Shown: positions 42,676 through 51,332 of the stretch, piece by piece
Position numbering within the stretch: position 1 is the stretch's first letter
Layout: every line of letters starts with the position of its first letter
Assembly (NCBI GenBank): GCA_964464755.1
Contig: CAYXGZ010000018.1
Span: forward strand, 1-64,000
DNA: 64,000 nt
Direction: 5' to 3'
Source of the DNA: CAYXGZ01 sp964464755
GTDB lineage: Bacteria > Planctomycetota > MHYJ01 > JACPRB01
Position numbers and translations under genes: made by a program
The notes under the pieces: generated by a model
The model's database searches: none
What the model was told of the DNA's origin: nothing
Seen by the model: the letters and a program-made list of their open reading frames with translations, nothing else

Positions 42676-43779
42676 CTAGTCGACCGATTCCACGAAATCG
42701 TCGACCAGGACATCGTCGAGCTTGGTCTCGCCGACCGGCTCGGCGATGGAGTGGAACTTGTCGACCTGCTTGAGGACGATCCGGCCCACCGGCCGCCCCT
42801 GGCGGCGGACGTCCAGCTGCATCCCGACCCGGGCCCCCTGCATGGTGCCGGCGTCGATGTAGATGCCCTTGTCCACGCGCCGGACCTTGGCGATCACGGC
42901 GTTGCGGACCTCCTTGAGGGAGATCGGGTCGTTCATCGCCGGCTCGCCGATCTTCGTGTTGTCCACGACGCGCCCGACGGACCAGTCCTTGTCCACCGAG
43001 TCGAGGCGGAGGTGGACGATCGCGCGGCGGTCGCGGACCACGTAGACCTTGTCCCCGAGCTTGGCCCCGTCGCGCGTGCCGTAGTCGAGGAAGTAGCTGT
43101 CCTTGGCGATGCCCGTGATCTTGAACGTCTTGTCGCCGGAGGGGGTCGGCGGGACGGCTGGGTCCACGGGGGCGTCGCCCCGGGGCTCCAGCGCGCGCTG
43201 CGCGACGACCAGGTCCCCGTAGCTCATCTTCTCCACGGAGCCCTTCGTCACCGTCAGCTTGGACTGGGTGTTCCGCGTCGACGAGACGTACTTCTCGAAG
43301 ACCGCGGTGCCCAGCGACTCGTACTTGTCGCCGGGGAGGCGCTTGAAGATCTCGAAGACCCAGCCCTCCTTCACGCCGTCCGGCTCGCCCTTGTCGATGA
43401 TGATGTACCCGTGCTCGGGGACCTTGACCACGAGCTTTCCCTTCACGGGCTCCTTCGGGCCGACGGCGGGATCCGGCTTCGCGGGGGAGTCCGGCCCGGG
43501 GCCGGGGGACGGCTTGTCCTCGGTGCGCCCGCCCTCGGCGAGCTGCTGCCGGAGCCGCGCGATCTTCTCCGCCGCGTCCATCGAGAAGCGCTGGAGCTGC
43601 TCGATCTCGCGCTTCAGCTTCCCGTTCTCCTCGCTCGACCTCGCCCGCTCGGTCTCGAGCTCCTCGACCCTGCGCTTCAGGGCCTCGAGCTGCTTCTTCA
43701 GCTCGTCGACGGGGGAGTCCTGGGCGGACGCCGGGACGGCGGCCAGGACCAGGAGCAGCGCGGGAAGGAGTCGGACCAT
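42676..43779 (-). CDS. Secreted coiled-coil protein, copy A of a tandem pair
   Basis: I do not recognise a named family. The 367-residue product has a signal peptide (MVRLLPALLLVLAAVPASAQ), then a heptad-rich coiled coil (about 22-85; VDELKKQLEALKRRVEELETE). A Pro-rich linker follows, then beta-rich modules with repeated DKGEPDGVKEGWVFEIF, DYGTRDGAKLGDKVYVV and DAGTMQGARVGMQLDVRRQG. These V-x-I-D-x-G-x-x-x-G-x-x-x-G repeats resemble FlgT-C-like small beta-barrels. The end (DDVLVDDFVESVD) is shared with the neighbour. It is probably a periplasmic trimer or dimer. It has AAAGGAC before the ATG and a TTGAAC-17-TATACT promoter. Confidence 0.75.
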   Translation of the reverse strand: MVRLLPALLLVLAAVPASAQDSPVDELKKQLEALKRRVEELETERARSSEENGKLKREIEQLQRFSMDAAEKIARLRQQLAEGGRTEDKPSPGPGPDSPAKPDPAVGPKEPVKGKLVVKVPEHGYIIIDKGEPDGVKEGWVFEIFKRLPGDKYESLGTAVFEKYVSSTRNTQSKLTVTKGSVEKMSYGDLVVAQRALEPRGDAPVDPAVPPTPSGDKTFKITGIAKDSYFLDYGTRDGAKLGDKVYVVRDRRAIVHLRLDSVDKDWSVGRVVDNTKIGEPAMNDPISLKEVRNAVIAKVRRVDKGIYIDAGTMQGARVGMQLDVRRQGRPVGRIVLKQVDKFHSIAEPVGETKLDDVLVDDFVESVD

Positions 43780-43808
43780 GCAACGTCCTTTCGGGTTTCG
43801 GGGTCCAG

Positions 43809-43837
43809 AGTATAGACGGGCCCCGGCGGGGGTTCAA
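43809..43837 (-). promoter_or_regulatory. Sigma-70-like promoter of copy A
   Basis: On the minus strand TTGAAC (43832-43837) and TATACT (43809-43814) are separated by 17 bases, about 30 bp upstream of the ATG at 43779. It lies in the 77-bp gap after the stop of copy B. Confidence 0.65.
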
Positions 43838-43856
43838 TTGCAGGATTCGGGGGGGA

Positions 43857-44864
43857 CTACTCGACCGACTCGGCGAAATCCCCGACCTGGACGTCGTCCC
43901 GGGAGAGGGTCCCCGTCGGCTCCGTGAACGCCACGCCCTGCTTCGCGGACTTCACGACGACGCGGCCCAGGGCCTTGCCGGCCCGGCGGATCTCGAACAG
44001 CGCCCCGGGCTTGACGACCGCGCTGCCGAGGTCGACGACGATGCCGTTCTCGGCCGTGTTCAGCTTCACGCGCCCCACGAGCGGGGACTTCGGCTCCTTG
44101 ACCAGAAGGACGTCGTCGATCGCGGGGCGGACCTGGGCCTCGCCCGCGAGGCGGGCCTGCGCCCAGTCCGGGCCGACGGCGTCGATGCGCAGCCGCGCGA
44201 TGAGCTTGCCGCCCCGGAGGACGCCGACCATCCCGCCCAGGCGGGCGCCGTCGCGGCGGCCGTAGTCGAGGAACCAGGCGTCCTCGGTGCCGCCGCAGAT
44301 CCGGAAGGCCGGCTCGGGCGCGGCCGACCCGTCGCCCGGGCCCGGCAGCGCGGGGCGGGGGTCGCCGTCGGAGTTGTCGACCGCGAGGTCGTCGTTGCGC
44401 AGCGCCGCCGCGTCGCCCTCGGTGACGACGAGCTTGGAGTGGCGGCCGTCGTTGGCCCACTTGTCGTAGCCCGCCCGGCCGAGCCGGATCCAGCGGCCCT
44501 CGGGATCCCGGCGCAGCAGGTCGAACGAGGAGCCCGGCCCGACGCCGTCCGCCCGGCCCTTGTCGACGATGACGAACGCGCCGGCCGCGTCCACCGCGAG
44601 GATGCGGGCCCGCAGGGGAGGCTTGCGCGGGGCGTCCTGGACGGCCTGCCGGAGCTGGGCGAGCTTGCCGGCGGCCTCGACGCTGAAGATGCGGAGGCGG
44701 TCGAGCTCCTCCCGGAGGCGGCCGCACTCGCCGGCGAGCCGGTCCCGGTCGGCCTCCAGGGCCGCGACGCGCTCCTGGAGGGACTTCACGTCGCGCTTCA
44801 GGGCCTCGAGCTCGGGGTCCTGGGGCGCGAGCAGCGTCGAGAGGAGGAGCAGGCTCGTCAACAT
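43857..44864 (-). CDS. Secreted coiled-coil protein, copy B of a tandem pair
   Basis: A 335-residue paralogue of the downstream gene. A short signal (MLTSLLLLSTLLAPQ) is followed by a coiled coil (about 16-75; LEALKRDVKSLQERVAALEADRD), a shared IFSVEAAGKLAQLRQ segment, and the same beta modules (VDKGRADGVGPGSSFDLL, DYGRRDGARLGGMVGVL, VDLGSAVVKPGALFEIRRAG). Its end (DDVQVGDFAESVE) nearly matches copy A. ATG at 44864 is chosen over the ORF's upstream start because it begins the hydrophobic signal and TATACT lies 8 bases before it. Function is unknown; the pair probably arose by tandem duplication. Confidence 0.75.
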   Translation of the reverse strand: MLTSLLLLSTLLAPQDPELEALKRDVKSLQERVAALEADRDRLAGECGRLREELDRLRIFSVEAAGKLAQLRQAVQDAPRKPPLRARILAVDAAGAFVIVDKGRADGVGPGSSFDLLRRDPEGRWIRLGRAGYDKWANDGRHSKLVVTEGDAAALRNDDLAVDNSDGDPRPALPGPGDGSAAPEPAFRICGGTEDAWFLDYGRRDGARLGGMVGVLRGGKLIARLRIDAVGPDWAQARLAGEAQVRPAIDDVLLVKEPKSPLVGRVKLNTAENGIVVDLGSAVVKPGALFEIRRAGKALGRVVVKSAKQGVAFTEPTGTLSRDDVQVGDFAESVE

Positions 44865-44872
44865 GGTCCGAC

Positions 44873-44929
44873 AGTATAGACGCGCCCGCCGGGGCCCCCG
44901 CTTCAAAAACCCCCGGGCGGTGGTACACT
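44873..44929. promoter_or_regulatory. Divergent -10 elements (copy B and HEAT gene)
   Basis: In the 73-bp gap, TATACT on the minus strand (44873-44878) ends 8 bases before the copy B ATG, and TACACT on the plus strand (44924-44929) ends 8 bases before the HEAT gene ATG. Neither gene has a Shine-Dalgarno sequence. TTCAAA at 16 bases upstream of TACACT may be its -35. Confidence 0.5.
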
Positions 44930-44937
44930 GGCCCTCC

Positions 44938-47484
44938 ATGCCGGAGCCCGTCCGCCTCGGGAAGGAAGACCTCAAGTCGCGCTACGGCGTCGGCGAGCGG
45001 CTGGCCGTGCGGCTCGGCGCGCTCGCGGCCCGGGGCCTCGCCCCCACCGCGGCCGTCCTCGAGGAGGCCGTGCGGTCGCGCGAGCTCGAGAACCTCCTCC
45101 TCGACCCCGCGTTCCTCGAGAAGGCGCCGGGCCTCGACACGGCGGGCCTGCACCGGGAGTTCCCGGCCTCCAAGACGCTCGCCCGGGTCCGCGACCTCCT
45201 CGCCCTCGCCGAGGAACTGCAGGCGGAGGGGGAGTGGTCGCAGCGGCGGGACCTCGCGGCCCCCGGGCCGGGGACGCTGCCCTCGATCGACCCGGGCTCG
45301 GGCCTCGACCTGGCCGCGCTCCGGGGCGCCATCCCGCCCGAGGAGGTCGCCCGCCTCAAGCTGGTCCTCCTCACGGGCGTCGAGCCCGGCCCGAAGATCG
45401 AGGCCCTCCGCAAGATCGCGCTCTCCGGCGCCCCCGCGGAGGAGAAGGGGCTGCTCGCGCTCCGCGCCCTCGGCGATCCCAGCTCGGACGTGCGGCGCGA
45501 GGCCGCCTCCCTGATGGAGTCGATGGGGCTGGGCCGGGAGATCGCCGACGCCCTGAAGACCGCCGCGGCGGGCACGCCGCGCCAGAAGGAGCAGTCGATC
45601 CGCCGCGTCGCGACCCTGGGCTCGCGCGCGCCCACCGCCGAGCGCAGCATCGCCGTCGCGTTCCTCGTCGGCGGGCTCGCCCACGAGACGGACCCGGCCG
45701 TGCTCCGCGCGCTCGTCGAGGCACTCGTGCCGTTCTCGGAGGCCCTGGCGGGCCATCCCGAGCTCCTCGGCGCCCTGACGCGCCACCTGCTCCGCGCCCT
45801 CGCGGACCACCACGACGCCCTCGTCAGCCCCGCGCGCAACCTGCTCGACGCGATCGGGGAGCGCCGCCCGGGCGAGCGCATCCGCTCCATCTGGGCCGCG
45901 GGCGAGGGCATCGGCGACCGCCGGCTCCGCGTGCTGCTCCTGGAGTCCCTCCTCGGGATGGACCTGCCGGCGGATCTCGAGCGCTCGCTCTGCAGGGTCG
46001 CCGTGGACGATCTCGCGGTGAAGCCGCTCGAGGACCTCGACAGCCGCCGCCTCGCGGACGCGCTGCGGCGCCGGAAGGACACGGCGCTCGTCGTCCTCCT
46101 CGACTCGGTCGAGGGCCTCAAGGAGGAGGCGCGGGCGCTGCTCGTGCCCGTGCTGGACGCCGTGGCCGCGACCGAGGGCGTCGCCCCGGCCCTCCTCGAG
46201 CGCACCGGCGAGTATTTCCTGAAGCTGCTCCGCGAGGGCGGCCGGCACGTCCGCTCGTCGGTGATCGAATCCCGGATCTGCTGGCACCCGGAGACCTCCG
46301 CCGACCTGAAGCGGCGGCTCGCGATCGACTTCCTCTCGAACCTGCATTCGTACACGGCCAGCCGGATCCACGACCTGACCGCGGCCGCCATCCGGCGGAT
46401 CGGGCCCGCCGCCGTGGATCCGCTGGAGGACTGCGTGCGCCGGAGCGCGTATCCCGTCGAGCGGGAGACCGCGGTGCGGATCCTGGCGGACATCGCGGAC
46501 GACACCGCCGACCCGGCGCTGGCCGCCCGGGTGCTGACATTCCTCCGCGGCCTGGACTCGACCGACCGCGTCCCGCCGCCCGTGCTGGTCCGCGCGCTGG
46601 GCCGGGCCGTCCACGGACCCGCCGCCCCGGCCGGGGCCGCGAAGGAGCTGCTCTCGGCCTTCCTCTCGCAGCTCGGCAAGGTGGCCTGGAACTACGACCT
46701 GGTCGCGGGCCTGGGCTGGGCCGGTTCCGCGCCCACGCTCGATCCCGCCTCGGCCACCGACGTGGCCCTGCGCCTCGTGGACCTCCTCGAGACGCCGATG
46801 CCGGACCTCGAGACGGAGGAGAAGCGCGGCGACGAGGGCATGCACCTCTTCGTGGGCGGCGCGACGGGCGTCTACACGGAGTTCCTCCCCGAGCTCATCG
46901 GGGGCCTCGGCCGCATCGTCTCCGGGGGCCGCCTGCCCGCCGCGGTCCGCCTCGACATCGTCCGCCGCCTCGCGCTCCGCTACCGCTCGGTCGCCGAGTT
47001 CCGCGAGGTCTGGGCCCCCACGAACCTCAGCGACCTGGGCGCGGCCCTGGCCTCGATCGCCGCGTCGCCCGGCTGCCCCTCGGAGGAGCGCCGGCTCCTC
47101 GTCGACGCCCTGCTGGGGAACCTCCGCAGCGCGACGACGGCCCGCATCCTCTCGAGCGCCTTCGCCCGGTCCGACGACGAGGACGACGCCGTCTCGGCCC
47201 TGCTCGGGCGCTACGTCGACCTCACGCTCGCCATGCTGGCCCGGCCCGACTTCCGGGAGCGGGACGAGCAGCGCGTGCTGCTCGAGAGCCTCGCCCGCGT
47301 GGCGGGGCACCGGCGCCTCGGGACCGAGCCCGAGCAGTCCGACGAGCGGCGCCGCCGGATCCTCGAGCTGCTCCTCGAGCACTCGACCCTGTTCCGCGAG
47401 CTCAAGCCGCTGCTCAAGCGGCTCGCCGCCTCGCCGCACCTGCCCGCGGAGCTGGCCTCGCGGGCCGGGGGAGCCTCCGCGTGA
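44938..47484 (+). CDS. Large cytoplasmic HEAT-like repeat protein
   Basis: An 848-residue alpha-helical protein with no signal peptide. The N-terminus (KSRYGVGERLAVRLGALAARGL) may be a helix-hairpin-helix-like or winged segment. From about residue 130 on, paired helices resembling HEAT/ARM repeats are seen (GDPSSDVRREAASLMESMGLG, ETDPAVLRALVEALVPFSEAL, ERETAVRILADIADD). It is probably a scaffold. No catalytic motif is visible. Its stop overlaps the GTG of the DUF1858-like gene (GTGA), and recG follows, so the three genes are a coupled unit. A link to recombination is possible but only from context. Confidence 0.8.
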   Translation: MPEPVRLGKEDLKSRYGVGERLAVRLGALAARGLAPTAAVLEEAVRSRELENLLLDPAFLEKAPGLDTAGLHREFPASKTLARVRDLLALAEELQAEGEWSQRRDLAAPGPGTLPSIDPGSGLDLAALRGAIPPEEVARLKLVLLTGVEPGPKIEALRKIALSGAPAEEKGLLALRALGDPSSDVRREAASLMESMGLGREIADALKTAAAGTPRQKEQSIRRVATLGSRAPTAERSIAVAFLVGGLAHETDPAVLRALVEALVPFSEALAGHPELLGALTRHLLRALADHHDALVSPARNLLDAIGERRPGERIRSIWAAGEGIGDRRLRVLLLESLLGMDLPADLERSLCRVAVDDLAVKPLEDLDSRRLADALRRRKDTALVVLLDSVEGLKEEARALLVPVLDAVAATEGVAPALLERTGEYFLKLLREGGRHVRSSVIESRICWHPETSADLKRRLAIDFLSNLHSYTASRIHDLTAAAIRRIGPAAVDPLEDCVRRSAYPVERETAVRILADIADDTADPALAARVLTFLRGLDSTDRVPPPVLVRALGRAVHGPAAPAGAAKELLSAFLSQLGKVAWNYDLVAGLGWAGSAPTLDPASATDVALRLVDLLETPMPDLETEEKRGDEGMHLFVGGATGVYTEFLPELIGGLGRIVSGGRLPAAVRLDIVRRLALRYRSVAEFREVWAPTNLSDLGAALASIAASPGCPSEERRLLVDALLGNLRSATTARILSSAFARSDDEDDAVSALLGRYVDLTLAMLARPDFRERDEQRVLLESLARVAGHRRLGTEPEQSDERRRRILELLLEHSTLFRELKPLLKRLAASPHLPAELASRAGGASA

Positions 47485-47744
47485 GCTCCCCCGAGCGCTT
47501 CGTCTTCACCGCGGAGACGAACATCTGCGACGCCCTCGAGCTGGGGGACGCCGTCGTGGAGGCCTTCCGCGCGCTCGGCCTCCGCTGCCCGGGGAAGCCC
47601 AAGGGCGAGTGGTGCGTCGCCTCCGAGAAGGAGACGCTCGCCGACGCCGCCCTCTACCACGAGCGGGAGCTCGCGCCCATCCTCGAGGCGCTCAACCGGC
47701 TCGACCTCCCCAAGCCGGCGCCGAAGCCGGCCGACGGGGAGTAG
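47481..47744 (+). CDS. Small DUF1858-like protein
   Basis: An 87-residue protein from a GTG that overlaps the HEAT gene stop. NICDALELGDAVVEAFRALGLRC resembles the start of DUF1858-type domains, and ETLADAALYHERELAPILEALNRL matches their C-terminal helix. The typical C-x-G-C pair is replaced by Cys residues further apart (LRCPGKPKGEWC). Such domains occur beside ScdA/hybrid-cluster-type proteins; their function is poorly known. recG starts 3 bases after its stop. Confidence 0.7.
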   Translation: MSSPERFVFTAETNICDALELGDAVVEAFRALGLRCPGKPKGEWCVASEKETLADAALYHERELAPILEALNRLDLPKPAPKPADGE

Positions 47745-47747
47745 GCG

Positions 47748-49826
47748 GTGTCGTCGCTCGACGAGATCTTCCGCCCGCTCCGCTTCCTCAAGGGCATCGG
47801 ACCGGTGCGCGCGGAGTCGCTGGCGGCCCGAGGCCTGCGGACGGCCTACGACCTCCTGACGTGGATCCCGCGGCGGCACTACGATCGGCGGCTGCTCGGC
47901 AAGATCCGCGACGCGAAGGTCGGGGAGACGGCCACGCTGCAGGGCGTGGTCCTGACGATGGGCACCGAGCGCACGTCGAAGCGCCGCCTGACGGTCTTCC
48001 GCATCACGCTCGGCGACGAGACGGGCGAGATCGAGGCCGTCTGGTTCGGCCAGCCCTACCTCGAGCAGTCGTTCCGCGTCGGCGACGTCGTCATCGTCAG
48101 CGGCAAGGTGGACCTGTTCCGAGGCCTGCAGATCAAGCCGGAGGAATACGAGATCCTCGGCGGGGAGGGGCAGGCGCCGATCCACGTGGACGGCCTGATC
48201 CCGGCGTACCCGCCCGTGGAGGGCATGGGCCGGAAGGCCTTCCGCCGGCTCGTGCACGACGCGGTCGAGCGGCTCGCCCCGGGCCTGCCGGAGTTCCTCC
48301 CGGCCCCGCTGCTCCGGAAGCGCGGGCTGATGGGCGCGGCGGAGTCGGTCCGCGCGATCCACTTCCCGGCCACCGAGGAGGAGAAGGAGCGGGCGCGGCG
48401 GCGCCTGGCCTACGACGAGTTCTTCCTGCTCGAGACCGGCCTCGCGCTGAAGCGGCACGGGACCCGGCGCGAGGCGGTGGGCTCGCGCATCCCGGTCTCC
48501 GACGCCCTCGACTCCCGGATCCGGCTCCGCTTCCCGTTCGCGCTGACGAAGGCCCAGGAGCGGGTGGTCTCCGAGATCCGCAAGGACCTCGAGGCCCCGT
48601 GGCCGATGAACCGGCTCCTCCAGGGCGACGTCGGGTCGGGGAAGACCGCGGTGGCCGCGTACCTGGCGCTCGCCGCGATCGGCAACGGCCGGCAGGCCGC
48701 GGTGATGGCGCCGACCGAGATCCTCGCCGAGCAGCACGAGCGGACCTTCCGCTCCTTCCTCCGCAACAGCCGGGTGCGCATCGCCCGGATCGCGGGGGGC
48801 CGGGCGACGAAGGACCGCAAGGCGGTGCGCGAGGCCGTGGCGGCGGGGGAGGTGGACCTCGTCCTCGGCACCCACGCGCTGCTCGAGGAGGAGGTGCGCT
48901 TCAAGGACCTCGCGGCCGTCGTCATCGACGAGCAGCAGAAGTTCGGCGTGGCCCAGCGGGCGACGCTGCGCCGGAAGGGCCCGCGCCCGCACGTCCTCGT
49001 GATGACCGCGACGCCGATCCCGCGGACCCTGGCGCTGACGCTGTTCGGCGACCTGGACGTCTCCGTGCTCGACGAGCTGCCGCCGGGCCGGCGGCCCGTG
49101 ACGACGCTGCTCCGGCCCCCGACCCAGCGCGAGGAGGCGCTCGGCTTCGTGCGGAAGCTGCTCCGCGAGGGCCGCCAGGCGTACTTCGTCTCGCCGCTCG
49201 TGGAGGAGTCGGAGACGCTGCGCATCCAGTCGGCCGTCGAGCTCCAGAAGCGGCTGAAGCGGGAGCTCGACCCGCACCCCGTGGGCCTCCTGCACGGCCG
49301 GATGAAACCGGACGAGAAGGACGAGGCGATGACGGCCTTCCGCGAGGGCCGGATCGCCGCGCTCGTGTCCACGCTCGTCATCGAGGTCGGCATCGACGTG
49401 CCGAACGCGACCGTGATGGTGATCGAGAGCCCGGAGCGCTTCGGGCTCTCGCAGCTGCACCAGCTGCGGGGGCGGATCGGCCGCGGCGCGCACGACGGGT
49501 ACTGCCTCCTGCTCGGCGAGGGCCGCAGCGACGAGGCGCGCGAGCGCCTGGGGGCCCTCGTGGCGACGTCGGACGGGTTCGAGATCGCGGAGGCGGACCT
49601 GCGGATCCGGGGCCCGGGCGAATTCCTCGGCACGAGGCAGAGCGGGCTGCCCGAGTTCCGGGCGGCGAACCTGGCGGGGGACCTCCAGCTCCTCTCGTGG
49701 GCGAAGGAGGACGCGTTCGGGCTCGTGGACGACGACCCGGCGCTGGCGGCGCGCGGTCACGCCCTGCTGAGGAGCTTCCTCGAGGCGCGGAAGCTGTCGA
49801 TGACGCCGCTCGTGTCGGTCGGCTAG
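47748..49826 (+). CDS. recG: ATP-dependent DNA helicase RecG
   Basis: A 692-residue full-length RecG, which remodels stalled forks and branched DNA. The N-terminal wedge/OB domain contains FLKGIGPVRAESLAARGL, YDLLTWIPRRHYDRR and a beta-rich OB fold. Helicase motifs: Walker A GDVGSGKTAVAAYLA, DEQQKFGVAQRATLR (motif II; usually DEQHRFGV), MTATPIPRTLALTLFGDLDVS, LLHGRMKPDEKDEAM, VIEVGIDVPNATVMVIESPERFGLSQLHQLRGRIGRG. GTG start, 3 bases after the DUF1858-like stop. The stop overlaps the stop of the convergent kinase gene. Confidence 0.97.
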   Translation: MSSLDEIFRPLRFLKGIGPVRAESLAARGLRTAYDLLTWIPRRHYDRRLLGKIRDAKVGETATLQGVVLTMGTERTSKRRLTVFRITLGDETGEIEAVWFGQPYLEQSFRVGDVVIVSGKVDLFRGLQIKPEEYEILGGEGQAPIHVDGLIPAYPPVEGMGRKAFRRLVHDAVERLAPGLPEFLPAPLLRKRGLMGAAESVRAIHFPATEEEKERARRRLAYDEFFLLETGLALKRHGTRREAVGSRIPVSDALDSRIRLRFPFALTKAQERVVSEIRKDLEAPWPMNRLLQGDVGSGKTAVAAYLALAAIGNGRQAAVMAPTEILAEQHERTFRSFLRNSRVRIARIAGGRATKDRKAVREAVAAGEVDLVLGTHALLEEEVRFKDLAAVVIDEQQKFGVAQRATLRRKGPRPHVLVMTATPIPRTLALTLFGDLDVSVLDELPPGRRPVTTLLRPPTQREEALGFVRKLLREGRQAYFVSPLVEESETLRIQSAVELQKRLKRELDPHPVGLLHGRMKPDEKDEAMTAFREGRIAALVSTLVIEVGIDVPNATVMVIESPERFGLSQLHQLRGRIGRGAHDGYCLLLGEGRSDEARERLGALVATSDGFEIAEADLRIRGPGEFLGTRQSGLPEFRAANLAGDLQLLSWAKEDAFGLVDDDPALAARGHALLRSFLEARKLSMTPLVSVG

Positions 49827-51319
49827 CGGCGAATGCCGGGCCGGCGGAGCGGGGAGACCTTCCCGGGGGCGGGGCGGCCCTTGACCGGCTCCCCGTTGAG
49901 GTAGCGGTCGAGGTCCTCGGCCATCTCCTTCGCGGACTGGTAGCGCCGCGTCGGGTCCTTCTCCATCGCCGTGCGCACGACCTTCTCCAGCTCCTCGGGC
50001 ACGTGCGCGTTGAAGTGCGAGATCGGCACGGGCGACGTGTGGACGACCTTGTACAGGGTGTCCATGATCGTGCGGCCCGCGTACGGCGGCCGGCCCGCCA
50101 GCAGGGCGTAGAGGGTCGCGCCGAGCGAACAGACGTCGCTCCGGGCGTCGACGAGCTTGAACTTCCCCTCGGCCTGCTCGGGCGACATGAACGACGGCGT
50201 GCCCAGCACCATCCCGGTCACGGTGTGCCGGCTCTCGGCGGAGGCGGCGCGCGCGAGGCCGAAGTCCATGACGTAGACGTGGCCCTCGGGCGTGAGCATC
50301 AGGTTCTGGGGCTTCAGGTCGCGGTGGATGATCTTGAGGTCGTGCGCGGACTGCAGGGCCAGGGCGGTATCGCGGATCGCCGTCGCGCAGGTCTTCACGT
50401 CGAGCTGGCCGAGCCGGTGCTGGAGGGCCTCGCCGGACACGAACTCCATGACGAGGTAGTACATCTGCTCGTACTTGCCGAGCTTGAAAAGCCGGGCGAT
50501 ATTCGGGTGGTCGAGCTGGAGGACGGTCTTCGCCTCCTGGAAGAAGCGCTTGAGCTCGGTCTCGTCGGAGGAGTTGAGGAACTTCACGGCGACCCAGCGC
50601 CCGAGGCTCTTCTGCCAGGCCTTCCAGACGATGCCCATGCCGCCCTTGCCGAGCTCCGTGACGAGCACGAAGTCGTCGAAGACGTAGTCGGCGTCCTTCT
50701 CGGCCTCGAGGACCTCGGGGGGCGTCTGGGCGGGGCGGACGGCCATGAACTGCGCGGTGCGCGAGGCGGCCGCGCTCGGCCCGGTGGGGACCTTCGGGGC
50801 GGCGGGCTTCGGCGCGGGGGCCGGGGCGGCCTTCGCGGCGGGCCGCGGCGGGGCCCCGGGGCCGGGCTTCGTCGGGCGCGTCTCGATGAGGGTCTGGTCC
50901 TCCGCGAGGGCGATGTCCTCGGCGGTGAAGCCGCCCTTCCGCTCGACGTTGTCGGGGAGGTCCAGGGTCTGGTTGTCCTCCTCGTCCTCCTCGGGGCGGG
51001 GGGCCGCCTTGGGCGGGACGTTGAGCCTCGGGGCGGGCCGGGCCGGAGCCGGCGGCGGCGCCGCGGGCTTCGACCCCGCGGGGCGGGCCTGCTGCATGAG
51101 CAGCCGCGCGATCCGCATCGTGTCCTGGATCTGCTTCTGCGTGACGAGGCCGCGCTCGATGAGGATGGGGATCAGGGCGTTGGAGGGATCCTCGACCTGC
51201 CCGGCGGCCATCCGGGCGCCGAGCTCCCGGTAGGCCTCGCGAAGATCCTCGCCGGTGAAGAAGCCCTTCTCGAGGGCGATCTTCGCGAGGACGTGGTCCT
51301 CGATGCGGTCTCCGGGCAT
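49823..51319 (-). CDS. Cytoplasmic Ser/Thr protein kinase with N-terminal two-motif domain
   Basis: A 498-residue Hanks kinase and the last gene of a four-kinase array. Residues 7-75 hold two copies of a helical motif (LAKIALEKGFFTGEDLREAY; IPILIERGLVTQKQIQDTM) that resembles the N-terminal domain of GspE/PilB ATPases. A Pro/Ala-rich linker (about 80-205) leads to the kinase domain (214-480): GKGGMGIVWKAW, Lys246, HRDLKPQN (332-339), DFG (352-354), GTPSFMSPEQ. All catalytic residues are present. Unlike its neighbours it has no membrane helix and no TPR tail, so it is probably soluble. SDVCSLG has Cys where the others have Tyr. TATACT ends 6 bases before the ATG, a likely own promoter. Confidence 0.92.
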   Translation of the reverse strand: MPGDRIEDHVLAKIALEKGFFTGEDLREAYRELGARMAAGQVEDPSNALIPILIERGLVTQKQIQDTMRIARLLMQQARPAGSKPAAPPPAPARPAPRLNVPPKAAPRPEEDEEDNQTLDLPDNVERKGGFTAEDIALAEDQTLIETRPTKPGPGAPPRPAAKAAPAPAPKPAAPKVPTGPSAAASRTAQFMAVRPAQTPPEVLEAEKDADYVFDDFVLVTELGKGGMGIVWKAWQKSLGRWVAVKFLNSSDETELKRFFQEAKTVLQLDHPNIARLFKLGKYEQMYYLVMEFVSGEALQHRLGQLDVKTCATAIRDTALALQSAHDLKIIHRDLKPQNLMLTPEGHVYVMDFGLARAASAESRHTVTGMVLGTPSFMSPEQAEGKFKLVDARSDVCSLGATLYALLAGRPPYAGRTIMDTLYKVVHTSPVPISHFNAHVPEELEKVVRTAMEKDPTRRYQSAKEMAEDLDRYLNGEPVKGRPAPGKVSPLRRPGIRR

Positions 51320-51332
51320 CGGTCCAGTATAG

